Below, one piece after another: positions 33,753 to 44,329 of a stretch of 64,000 nucleotides of DNA (within the stretch, counting starts at the first letter, position 1; each line of letters begins with the position of its first letter). The translations under genes were made by a program, and so were the position numbers. Source of the stretch: Guyanagaster necrorhizus (Eukaryota; Basidiomycota; Agaricomycetes; Agaricales; Physalacriaceae). The stretch is from NCBI RefSeq assembly GCF_019112545.1, contig NW_025064890.1, positions 1-64,000 of the forward strand, read 5' to 3'. Under the pieces are notes generated by a model that did no database searches, had not been told where the DNA came from, and was given only the letters and a program-made list of their open reading frames with translations.

Positions 33753-35190
33753 ATGTTCGACGACGACGAGGACATTGACGAGACCGCAGCACTCGTACCC
33801 CCAGATCCTACCTGGCAAGCCATCTTCCACGCATCCAACCAAGTCGTACTCTACAATCCCACTAGTCATGCTCTGGCTATCCGACAGTCCTCGCAAGCTC
33901 GTCCGAGATCTGGCTGTCCGTATTGCAAGAGACCGCTGCCACCAGAGTCCCAGGATGAACCGGACCCCGAGTTTCATTCTCGTGCATCGAATTATTTTCA
34001 CTTGCTGTCCATCGTGAATGATACATGGTCGAGGCCATCAACGCCGCCACCTATGGAGGCTGACGACGGTGCCAGCGGTTTCTCTGCAGAGGCCCTTGCA
34101 AATGGATATTTCAAGGCCTTCTTTACCGAAGAGAGCAAGCTAGGGATGGGCGCAAATGGAAGCGTATACCTTTGTCAGGTATCACTCCAGCTCTGACTTG
34201 ACTTTTGTGACCAACCCTTTCACAGCATGTCCTGGACGGAAATCCACTAGGTCATTTTGCCGTCAAAAAAGTTGCAGTCGGGCAATCTCACTCGTACCTG
34301 TTAAACATCCTTCGTGAAGTTAGCCGCTTCTCATCCCAAAGTCTATGTAACTCATTTCCACCAGGTTCGCCTACTTGAGCGGCTTCATCATCCCAATATC
34401 ATAACGTACCAGTACATTCCTCCACCCTTCTTTTCTTTTTCTTTTTTTTTCAACCGGTAACGCCTCCATCTTCTTTCAGCCACTCCTGGCTCGAAAGCGC
34501 TCAATTCTCTTCGTTCGGTCCCCGGGTTCCCACATTACAGTTGAGCTTCGACGTCCATTTCCTGTTCCTTTAACTTACCGTGGGCTAGCATTCTCATGCA
34601 ATGGGCTGAAGGTGGAAGGTGGGCATAGTTTCACCCACTGATGCATCCGTTTGAATCCACACTAGCCTCGACGACTTTATCGATGAGCGTCTTGGACGCG
34701 AGACTCGACACATCCATATCAACCCCAATGGCGCCTTGAATGGTAATGGCGCAACGTCAAACATTAACTCGCGTTCAGCAAGGATTCGTGCATACAGGGC
34801 ATTCCAGCACGCCTCACCAGAGGAAAAGGAGCAGCTCAGACAACATATGAATGGACAAGCGCGTCAGGGGACGCAAACGTGGACTGCAGTGCATCTCCTC
34901 AGTCCAGAGGAAGTAAAAAGCATCTTTACAGACGTCGTAGAGGGATTGTCTTTTCTGGTAAAGTGGCCATCGCCTGGGCAAGGATCCGTCTCAATCTGTT
35001 CAGCATGACAAGTCTATATTGCACCTGGACCTCAAGCCTGGCAACGTGCTACTGACATGGGATGAAGGAAAGCTAATGTACGATCATCTTCTCTTCTTAA
35101 ATCTGGTACCGAACCATTACTAGACCGCGAGCCATGTTATCTGACTTTGGTACGTCCCGCGACATGGTGAACACGTCCCAATTACAATAC
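33753..35190 (+). pseudogene. Iks1-like protein kinase gene truncated in the activation segment
   Basis: Exon 1 (33753-34178) has an acidic start, a small CPYCKRPL zinc-type motif and the Gly-rich loop GMGANGSVYLCQ. Exon 2 (34226-34318) has the ATP-binding Lys in FAVKK. Further exons carry LHHPNIITYQ, a hinge region (QWAEGGSLDDFID), a long insert rich in Asn/Ser/Gln, the catalytic loop HLDLKPGN and the DFG motif in LSDFGTSRDM near 35140. Introns are about 45-50 nt. After TSRDM the sequence no longer matches: no APE motif and no C-terminal lobe. The next recognisable exon (35308) belongs to an unrelated protein. The overall order resembles fungal Iks1-type kinases. Without the C lobe the product would not be an active kinase. 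Confidence 0.6.
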
Positions 35191-35307
35191 CCAGCTCACC
35201 GACGACGCACCGTCAGAGGATGCGGGCAGATGCTCGATGTAAATTCCCCAAACAAGATGTGTGAGTCACGTGGGGGCAAGGTGTGTCTTCCCACCAGTGA
35301 CGAGCGT

Positions 35308-38300
35308 AATGTCGTCTAAAGCCTTGGACGAATAGCATAGGATATACGCCTCGACCAAACGCGCACGGAGGAAGCTCGAAAAGGCAGCAATATCTGGCCA
35401 GACCACCATACTCATTGAGCAAATTCCGGGGTCCACTGCCTGGATACCAGGCAATGCAAACGTAAACGAGGAAGAGCGTACTGACCGTCAGGTATGTCAG
35501 CACTTCTATACACTGTACACTGAATAATATCTACATTCTTTCTAGCCCGACGGCCAGAGAATTGAACCCATTGATCCACCGCCACAGACATTCACGACAT
35601 CGTTCGCCTCTGAAGCCCTCTCGCAGTCTGGCACATCTGCAACCGAGAGCTCCTGGGATGCCAGTACCATTAATCCTCGCTTGTTCGGGTCACAGTCAAA
35701 CAGTTCGAGCTCTGAGCTGGCTGGCGCCCTGACGCTTCCTGCGCCTACAAAGTCCGGTACTCACTACAAGCCCCCCACCAACGAATACAGCGAAGGCGAA
35801 TCCTTGGAGCAGAGGACTTCGTATTATCGTGATCCACCGCCCCAGTGTCCCCCAAAGAAACGCAAACGTCGTGCACCTTCTATAGTACTATCCCAAGTCC
35901 CAACGACCAATGAAGACGACTCTCCTTCTCTCCCACCTAGATTTTGTTCAGTCAAAGGATGCAAAACTATCATCGCTGGTATGCACATTTCAAAATATAA
36001 TCTTCTAGCCATTAAACAATCAGCTTAGGGTCTTACGCGTATAAGATGTGTGAACCTTGTCATAATCGTTATCGTTCCTACGGTATCACTAAGCGCGCTA
36101 AATGAAAAGCTGAACGTGCTGCATTTGAGCAAGAGCTGGAAACACTCAGAGAGGTGGAAGATCAAAGGTGCAAGGATGCAGGATTGGCCGTAAGCTTGCA
36201 TTATTTGCAATATTACCGCAACACTTACGCTTTCATAGCCCTTGAGTGAATCTCTGGAAGATCTTCAAACATGGGAGATGTCCATCATCGACGAAAAGAT
36301 AACTGTACCTCAGGACATCACAACTCTCTTGACGGCGTACTCATCTCTTTCTCCCGCAACCTTAATCAGAGCAACTGGGAGCCAACAACCCATCGGTTCC
36401 ACTTTAATCCCAACCACATCTACTCCTACTGACCAGCCTACGGCAACGGCAGTGAACCACTTCTTCCCTCCCTTACCCGTTCTTCCTCCTCGAATGTGTA
36501 CTGTTTACCATTGTCACAAGATTCTTCCTGGACATTATATGTTCAAACGCTGTGAGCAACACCGACTCCAGAATAGGCATCACAGCAAACTCAAAAGAGT
36601 CAGGGAAAAGGTGGTCAAATGTAATGCCGGACCTCCAGAGGGTTCTATTGGTGAGACATTTGAACAAGGCAGGGAAGATAGCATAGATCCAGAGGACGAA
36701 AAGACTTAAGATGCTGGCGTGGAATCAGAAGCGGAGGCTGCAAACATTCCGTTTATGGCCGACAAGGAGGTTTGTGAACTCGTAATACATCAGTTACACG
36801 TCTCACACTTCCGCTTCGTTCAATTTAGGGGAGGAGATCGTATAGCTGCACGTCCAAAGACTGTCACAATCTCATTGGCCCCGGTGTTCAGTGGCGTATG
36901 TGTGATCCCTGTAGGCTGCAAAGGAAGGCCTTGCAAGCACGTCGTCGAGCGGAAGTTGAACAGGAATTGAGGAATGCGGAGAAGGCTTGGCAGCTTCAAG
37001 CACAGACTGATGCTACTGCTCCCAATTCGCCCCCCGTCCATATTCCAGTCGCTGGAACCAGCGGGATTGATGTAGGTATGGCTATCTCATCTAACACTGG
37101 AGATGCGTCAATCGATGGTGGAGAGAACGTAAATCAGCCGAATGCCAACGTTGACGAAAGTCCTATGGGCTGTTTGACACCAAATGTAGAAGAAAGTCGC
37201 AGCTTGTTCCTAGATGGCGTTGAACCAAATCCCGAGCTGTCCGCCCCTGTTGCTGTTGAAGCCATTGTAAATGAGGTAGACTCAATCTCAGCGGCACCTC
37301 CTACACCAGCTACTGGTCCTAACATGGAAAGGCCAGGTTCCAAAGGATCACTGAAGAAGGTAAAGTAATCTCGCTCTTTCACACTAGCTTCACTCGTTAA
37401 GGGATCACCATAACCTAGACCAACGACAAAGAAGCACCACTTTTCACGGCTATTGTCGGTGACCCCATACCTTCTGCTACGAATGACGCCGTCGCATCTG
37501 CACGAAAGAAGAGGAAGAAAGTGGATGGAGCTTCCACATCACCTACAGCACTCCCATCTTCGTCCGCACCCCCACCGAAAGCATCAACGTCTGCGCCGAC
37601 GCAGCATCATCCCGAAACTTCCCATCCTATCCCTTATCCGTACCCCCCTCCGATGCATGCCCAGTATCCTTACCCATATTATCTACCGCCATATCTCTAT
37701 GGTCTGCCGCCGCCGATGCCCACCGGGTCGGGGGAGTTTCCTGTGTACGCAAATGCTCAGCCATACATACATCCTTACCCGTATCCATATCCACCGCCCT
37801 ATGCGATGCCTCATTCTCAATACCCATATTCATCTCGTTATTATCCCCCCTATGGCGGGGGCCACTATCCATCATATTCTCGTTCGGTTGCGGGATCTTC
37901 GTCAGTCTCGGCACCGGTGCTCCCGGGTCCATTTATTCCAACTCCTGCTCAAACGATCCAACAATCGTCGTCGCAGCGGCAAAGCTCGGCGAGGACGTCG
38001 AACGTTAAACAGTCGTCGCCTCGAACGAAGTCTGCTGCCTCCTCAAATCCGCCAGCCTCCTTTAGCTCCACACAACCGACACCGTCTGCCGCTCAGTTGG
38101 GAAACTCGGTGACTGTAGCCATGGCGCCTCCCCCATCCCATCCGCACCACAATGTGTTTCGACCATCACCTTATACATCAATGTCGACCGAACCGCCCGT
38201 CATCATCGATCCAGCTGTTCAGACATCAACTTCTCAGAATATGTCATTCAATTATTACAATCCAGATGTAAGTTTCCTTGTCCCTCTCGTGATCTGTGAA

Positions 38301-38814
38301 ATAATCATCTTTATCAAAATCAGGCCAAAGTTCGGAAACGAAAGGCTGTGGATGGCGAGTTACATATACTTATCCAGGTTCCTCGGGGTGCCCCAGCCCC
38401 ATCATCTACGACACTCACTAACCGGTTCATGAAGGAGCCGGCTGTAAAGGAAGTTTCTATGGACTCCTTGGAGCTGCAAACAGCACTAGTGGTACCTGTA
38501 GTTGAGAATCTCCCGCTGAATCCTGGACCGTCACCTGAGGACACCGGACCGACAACCCTCCCCGCAGTGAGTAGAGTCTTCTTCATATCTACGATGGCCA
38601 CTGATAATACGAGCAGCGAGCGTGTGCGAACAAATCGTGTCATCGGACAATACCAGGAAACGTTCAAGGTACGATGTGCGAGAAATGCAAGGCAAAAATC
38701 AAGAAGCACAAAGCCAAAGCTAAACAGAAATATAAGCTAGAGCCTCGGAAGGCTATCGTTGCTACGTCTATCGGTGGGGCAACGAAAGTCCAGATTCGGA
38801 CTAATGAGGTGTGA
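35308..38814 (+). pseudogene. Protein with four C-x4-C-x12-C-x2-C/H modules, carrying in-frame stops
   Basis: A large spliced gene. From ATG 35308 it runs through a basic segment (KRARRKLEKAA), an intron at about 35492-35545, Ser/Thr-rich linkers, four modules, and a Pro/Tyr-rich region (about 37560-37880, rich in YPYP and PPY). Modules: CSVKGC...CEPC (about 35946-36060, split by an intron), CTVYHC...CEQH (about 36497-36564), CTSKDC...CDPC (about 36847-36912), CANKSC...CEKC (about 38622-38690). Each is C-x4-C-x12-C-x2-C or H, probably a zinc site. It ends at TGA 38812-38814. In-frame stops at 35332 (TAG), 36103 (TGA) and 36707 (TAA) lie inside otherwise well-preserved sequence and each fits one C-to-T or G-to-A change. 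The family resembles basidiomycete hypothetical proteins; function unknown. Confidence 0.55.
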
Positions 38815-39225
38815 CAAGGAGGATATGGAATACCACACGGACAATGTTTTCATGTTTTCATCTATACCTTATGTAACCTATGTTCGTGGATATGTATCTG
38901 TATCACTCATTGCTCCTTGCTATCTTTTCTTCACAGCACCGTAAATCGCAGCGTTGTTTCAAGCTGTATCTGTTTATGTCTCCAAAGCATTGCGAAACAT
39001 CCACGCATTAATGGTATCTTATGCAGTGAACATATTTAACTCTATCAGCAAAGCGTCGCAGTGTCATTGTTTCAATGTCTGATTTGGTTGGTCTACAATG
39101 TGACCCGCGTTGTTGTACACGGTGTCGAATTCTTCTCGAAGTCGATTCACATCAGCTGCGAGCTCGTTCAGATCATCTACTTGTACATGCAACGGTATAG
39201 AGGCGGCAGCAGCTCCGTTCAACTA
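38815..39225. other. Intergenic, nothing recognised
   Basis: Lies between the 3' end of the four-module gene and minus-strand coding-like sequence. Short open stretches only. Confidence 0.5.
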
Positions 39226-39477
39226 TCAGTATGGCCAATCGGATGCGGAATCATTGCACACAGTGACGAAAATATATATCAAAGTCGCTTGAGTTAAATT
39301 TACATCACTATTTTTAAACTGGTGAGAGCTGCAGCTATAGTACATACCAACGGCGAACGGACCTGGAGCAGACCATAGACATGGGAATGAGAAAGAAATC
39401 ATAGAAACCGAGACGGTCAAAAACAATGAAAATGTCGGTTTGAAAAAAATTGGGGTACCCGCGAGGACGTTTGTCAT
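39226..39477 (-). CDS. Small hydrophobic ORF, unrecognised
   Basis: A frame from ATG 39477 encodes about 83 residues with a hydrophobic N-terminal half (FFKPTFSLFLTVSVSMISF), possibly a membrane segment or signal anchor, then a polar end after a likely intron. It lies downstream of the seven-helix gene on the same strand and could be a remnant of a related gene or its last exons. I cannot tell which. Confidence 0.25.
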   Translation of the reverse strand: MTNVLAGTPIFFKPTFSLFLTVSVSMISFSFPCLWSAPGPFAVGMYYSCSSHQFKNSDVNLTQATLIYIFVTVCNDSASDWPY

Positions 39478-39739
39478 CGTAAAGCCTTGCTGTATCCAGA
39501 AACTATGGAGGTACCGCAGGAGTGCGGCGTCGGGTTAACAGATGCATGAATTAGAAGGTAGGGAGACTCTTGGCCGATGCAGAACCTACGGTCAACATTT
39601 CCTTGCGGCCGGATGAATGGGAACCAACAGGTTGTTGAAGCTCAGTTTCTGGCCCAGTTGCGTTGTGCACGTTTCCATGTAGAAGAAATTGCGGTTCATT
39701 AAGAGTCGCAAGAGATACTGATAACGGCATACCATGAAT

Positions 39740-41400
39740 GGCTTCGATCTATCAAGACATTATAAGCTACATCGGTGTTGATACTGACTGATACAGAGAT
39801 TGCTTGAGGAGCTGTGGTAAGAATGGACTTCTAGTCACTTCGAACGGAATTATCGGGTGTGAGGGATGGCGTAGAGCTTTTGCGGTAAGGCTTCTTTGGA
39901 GATTTCAAAAGCCAATTTGCCCATAAGATCCAGGTACGAAAGATGTCCTATACAGTGTTAATCCTCCTTATCAACTGATGACAGTCTAACGAACCTTTTG
40001 CATCCCGAAGATAAGCACCCCAAACACAGGTACTACAATGCGAATCAGAGTCTCATGAAGCAGTCGAAAAGGTACAAAGAAGGACATACACCACGCCATG
40101 ATGATATCGACGAAAGGCCCTGGAGATAAATCAAATATGTATATAACACCTTCGCTAAAATTTATTGTTAATCATGGTTGGTGGAGATTCAGCGGGAGAA
40201 CGTACGTGAACGATACAAGGGTGAGGAAGCTAAATATCATGACACGAATGACCACCTGTAGCGTAGGTATTGAAATAGTACTTGTCGAATCGTTGTCGTA
40301 CAGGTTGCGGCAAAGAGAGAGACCGAGGGATACTGGGGGAAATATTAATAATCATTACTTGAGATACCTTATACACGGGTTAAGCGAACCTTGCACTGGA
40401 AGCATCGAGGAGGTGACGATAACCACAAAAAGTGAGGATATCTTAGCCCTGCAAAATGGTTTGTAAGATATCACGTTTGACAGTAAAGGTAGTCACGGAA
40501 TTGCATTAATAATTATGCAATGTGACGAGTCACCGAGTCGAATAACGAGCGATGAATGCGTTAGACCGAACTGAGGAGATGGTAGAAGAAGCTGCCTAAC
40601 AGTTGAAAACCCCCATACGCACCAGCAGGAAGCCGAGAAACATGAAGAACCATACGATATATGGCGCTGCGAGGAGCTACACAGACATTCATGAGGCATA
40701 TTTCAGAAATTTTTCGAGAGACTCACAGCAACGATGGTCTTGTGATTAGCCTCTAATGGAGATCTCGAGATTCCAAAATGAACGTTGTACCAGTTCTACA
40801 GAGAATTATCCAAGTGTAAAACAAATCAGGAACTCTGAAGAACACACATGGACCAGGAGTGAAAGCGTAGTAAGTGCGGTGCTGAAGTCAGATGAAGATT
40901 AAGAGTAAGTACAGGATACTTGCACAAGGGGGTACCTACAGCGTTGGTACTGAGTATATCAGTGCCGCTTGAGTAATACAGAGATCCTGATTTGGGACAT
41001 AATTCGGATCACTTCCTCCAACGAAAAATAGCAAAGAGTACGAAATGCAGGAAAGTATCCAGGAAACGCAGAAGGTGTACCAAGTTAAGCATCTTTTGAC
41101 GAGATGAGAGAAGATGACCGTTAGAAAGATAAGCGATATCCCAATAACGCCTGAGATCTGAAGGTCTATAAACGTGTAGAAAAGTGTCGGCATGTTTCGT
41201 TGGCAAGATTTAGGAACGACGCGTCAGTTTGCCAGGAAACGCGAAAGAGCACCGAAGAGAGCGTTGTTGTCCTGCGGTGAAATAAATAATGGACATGGAA
41301 AAGTGTTTGAGTGAGGACATACACAAATAATTGCAAAAGGCCCTACAGAAAGATACAAGGATCGGATTCCTTATCGTTGCAAGTGGCAACGTCAAGCTGC
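39740..41400 (-). pseudogene. Multi-exon seven-helix membrane protein of a basidiomycete family, probably damaged
   Basis: Minus-strand exons with small introns. About 41395-41320 has PILVSFCRAFCNYL. About 41270-41220 has LFGALSRFLAN, followed by TGA. 41193-40936 carries two hydrophobic helices and VPNQDLCITQAALIYSVPTL, a block typical of agaricomycete GPCR-like proteins. A short exon near 40770 has SPLEANHKTIVA, then APYIVWFFMFLGFLLV near 40670. Later exons have SLFVVIVTSSMLPVQ near 40420, RVMIFSFLTLVSF near 40220, GPFVDIIMAW near 40110 and VVPVFGVLIFGMQK near 40030. The order and spacing of helices match the family. The TGA near 41230 (LAN-stop-RVV) may be a CGA-to-TGA change. A role in sensing is only an analogy. 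Confidence 0.45.
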
Positions 41401-42309
41401 ATAGAGGTGAATCTCAAGTATTTTTCTCATGGTTCGGACCGGCGGCCGATGCCAAACTGACGCTAACTGCTTTCTTCCTCGACGGGTGTCTACATGTTGT
41501 CATACGTCAAATCGGTGCAATAATGTTCTGAATCTCTTCAACCGGTCACAGTGCTCGATAGATGGATTTTCCAACTCGATGCAGATCACAATCATCACAT
41601 TGTTGTATAATCTCTGCTTGTCCCTCGCACAAGGACACAACTCCAAGCTTGCCTCAAGTCCGATACCTTTTGGAACAAGCGGAGACTGGCCCGTGAAACT
41701 GCTCCTCTAACTCGTACCATCATCATCTGCGGTCATCCCCCCCACCTGATTCTCTATCTGTCTCATACTTTACAGCTGCCGATACAATGTCGTATTAAGT
41801 GGCGGGCTGTTATAAGAGCCATGGCGCCCAGCTGTCATGCGTGACGCAAGGAATGTTTGAAACACCGGTTGGACGTTAGAACTTTGAGGTTGTGACTTGA
41901 TGAAAGGCATGTTAACTGCTCCTTACTCTATTTTGCAGAATTCGATTTCAGACGTGCTCGAGACGCTTAGGTTCAAAGCGTGTGCTTCACTGAGGTACGT
42001 ACACATGCTCGGCGAAATCATTTGACTTGCAAGTTGCCATTTTAGACCTTCTCTGGACGCCAACGTAAATGGACTTGCGATATTCCCAGAGGCTCTTCAC
42101 GAAAAGTCCTTTTTTTCTGGCTCCTTGATGGCACGGGCTTACACTGATTTTTGGACGGTACTTTATTTCCACGGTAACCCTGATGACCAACAGTATGTTG
42201 ACCAGGTACGTGTCGTTGAATTACCGCAGCAAAGAGTGTGAGAATTCCGGATCAGAAGGACCCTTCTATTCGGGCATTCTTCCGTGTTGGTTGATTCGTT
42301 CTCGGTTGG
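41401..42309. other. Intergenic with a possible exon remnant
   Basis: Plus-strand sequence at about 42050-42205 reads in one frame as LAIFPEALHEKSFFSGSLMA and onward with GT and AG signals around it, but I do not recognise the family. The rest shows nothing clear. The DUF7330 gene starts at 42310. Confidence 0.35.
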
Positions 42310-43474
42310 ATGGCTTTCTCTTCGACCAACATGACACGTCTGTCAGTCGAACGTGTTCCTCCCCCAATCTACAGCTCTGACCAGCCAGACTCTTCTCTGT
42401 CGCCAATATCCGAGAGTTCCAGTGACAGTCACAGTGCCAGTGGATGCGAGAGTCTGGTGTCTGCCACAAGTCGACCTTCTACCCCTTCGCCCAGGCCGCA
42501 AAGCTACCTGCCGGAGTCAGCGCAGACAACACCCCGTGTTCAATCTCCTTCTGTTTCTGATATACAACTAAATCCCTCGGCACAAACTCTTGCTCTGACC
42601 TCTCAGGGTTACATTCTCACCTACCCACCTCACAATCCACAAACACCCCAACCACCACCTCCCCCTTCCACCAGCGGCCACGACACCGCTACTCTCGTCC
42701 CCAGCAAACGTCCTGTCTCTAGCTCGCCAACCAAACTGAATGCAACCAACTATGCGTGTATATACCGTAAAAATCCCTCCCATCGACGCATGTTTTCCCG
42801 CTCCGACTCTTCAATAAAAGGCACCTTCACCGTCAATCCATTTTTAAAAATTCCTGCCGAGATCTTACCACCTCTGCGGCGGAATGAGACAGAGGTCGAT
42901 CGGAAAAATCTCAGGTTAGAAGTGGAAAACGGCGGCATTGACGTTGACCTATACATTGTCGGTGAAACTCCTTTGAACACTTACGCTCCGATTCCTCGGA
43001 CGACCATACACCTCGGGTTATTTGGTGCTAAAGAGAATTCCGGAACATTCCCTATCATAGCTAGAATCGTAAGTCCCTTCGCTTCTCTTCGAAAATAATT
43101 CTATTTCTTATCTATTTGCGCCACCCGTGTTCCAGCATACGCCAAATCCCAACCGCCCAGCATTTCACTTGACTGCCAAAGCCCTCGATGGCTTTGTGCT
43201 TTTCCACATTCCTCGTTCTTACCATGGTATAATTATCATCAACTGTAGCGCCGGTGACTTGAACAATCACATCGCGCTATCGATCGGGATGTATGACAGT
43301 TCCACGATCTTATCTGAATCGGGACAGGCAAGAAGCTATTTTGTTGGTGAAATGGGTGACTGGTCCAGAGATGGGGATAAAATTGAGTTGATAATGTATA
43401 ACGGAAAAGCCTTCTTGCAGTACGAGGATGAGGGAAAGAAGGACTGGTCGAAGAAAAAAGGGTGGTTTTCTTGA
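42310..43474 (+). CDS. DUF7330 domain protein
   Basis: Two exons: 42310-43068 and 43136-43474, separated by a 67-nt GT-AG intron in phase 0, giving 365 residues. The N-terminal half is a Ser/Pro/Thr-rich low-complexity region. The DUF7330 domain occupies about residues 150-355, with repeated beta-like blocks (LRLEVENGGIDVDLYIVGE, FHLTAKALDGFVLFHIPRSY) and a basic Trp-containing C terminus (DWSKKKGWFS). There is no signal peptide or membrane segment. An alternative start is the ATG of MTRLSVERV at 42328. DUF7330 proteins are widespread in agaricomycetes, usually in many copies, without known function. The same gene exists as a decayed inverted copy at 31868-32996, so this is the surviving member of a duplicated pair. 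Confidence 0.85.
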
Positions 43475-43825
43475 ATTTTTATGAATATGTAATAATAGGG
43501 TTATGTAGCATTTGGCTTATACAGATTCAAAGTTCTCTCTTGTTCCATGAGCCGGTTCTTGTGGGAGCTGAGATGTGTCCATTCACATCTTGGTGTCTGC
43601 CACACTCCTGATCACTGAAATTATGAAGATCCTAGGAATCGGCAGAGTGGTCATGTGAAAACAGACCACGACCGGTTTCCGTTGGTGGTCGATGACACTG
43701 GAGGACAGCGTATGGTTTGGAGGATGTGTTCATCAAGGAACTTTTATCATGATGATGATCACTCATGTTGCGGCATACTATATCGCTGTTATAGCTATGA
43801 ATTTCGGACTTAGCTCCATTAAGGC
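43475..43825. other. 3' flank of the DUF7330 gene
   Basis: No gene recognised. The dispersed repeat begins at 43826. Confidence 0.5.
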
Positions 43826-43926
43826 CATAGAGGGGTGAAGATATTGTTCTATTGGCATTGGACAAATATTAGTACCGACAATATCGGTTCGCAAACCGAG
43901 GTTGAACCTTAACGGTGCCGAACCCC
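43826..43926 (+). repeat. Dispersed ~100-bp repeat with three short hairpins
   Basis: The better preserved copy of the element at 31772-31869. It contains three adjacent inverted repeats: ACCGACAATATCGGT, CGGTTCGCAAACCG and GGTTGAACC. It could be the end of a non-autonomous DNA transposon, but no terminal inverted repeat or target duplication was found. Confidence 0.7.
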
Positions 43927-44329
43927 TGATAGGACGTAGACCAAAAACCAGAACTGGCCCAGTATCCAACAGTAAATGCGAATTACTTTCATGAAGACGT
44001 GGAGATGAGGAACAGAGGTAAAGAGAGACAAGCAGACAGAACTCCGTCAACTGCCCTGAGTGTACGCAATGGAATAATCAAAAAACGTTAAAGAGAGCAG
44101 TAGGCAACGGCGAGGAAGCTCAGTTGGAATATGTTGAAGAGGATATGACGCCATTGGACTCTCGCATGAGTATATTTCATATCGTACATAGCAATCCTCT
44201 CCACTTCCTACCAGTTGACTTGGCTGAGCTCATCTTTCCAATTGCTTCTTCTTTTCCTGAAGCAAGTGTCGAGCGATCTCAATCCTCTTACTGGCCTTTC
44301 TTAGCGTTACCTCGAACAGTGTTGGGTGC
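43927..44329. other. Intergenic, nothing recognised
   Basis: No clear coding sequence. A plus-strand open stretch from 44124 to 44378 is the reverse of the last exon of the lyase gene. Confidence 0.45.
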
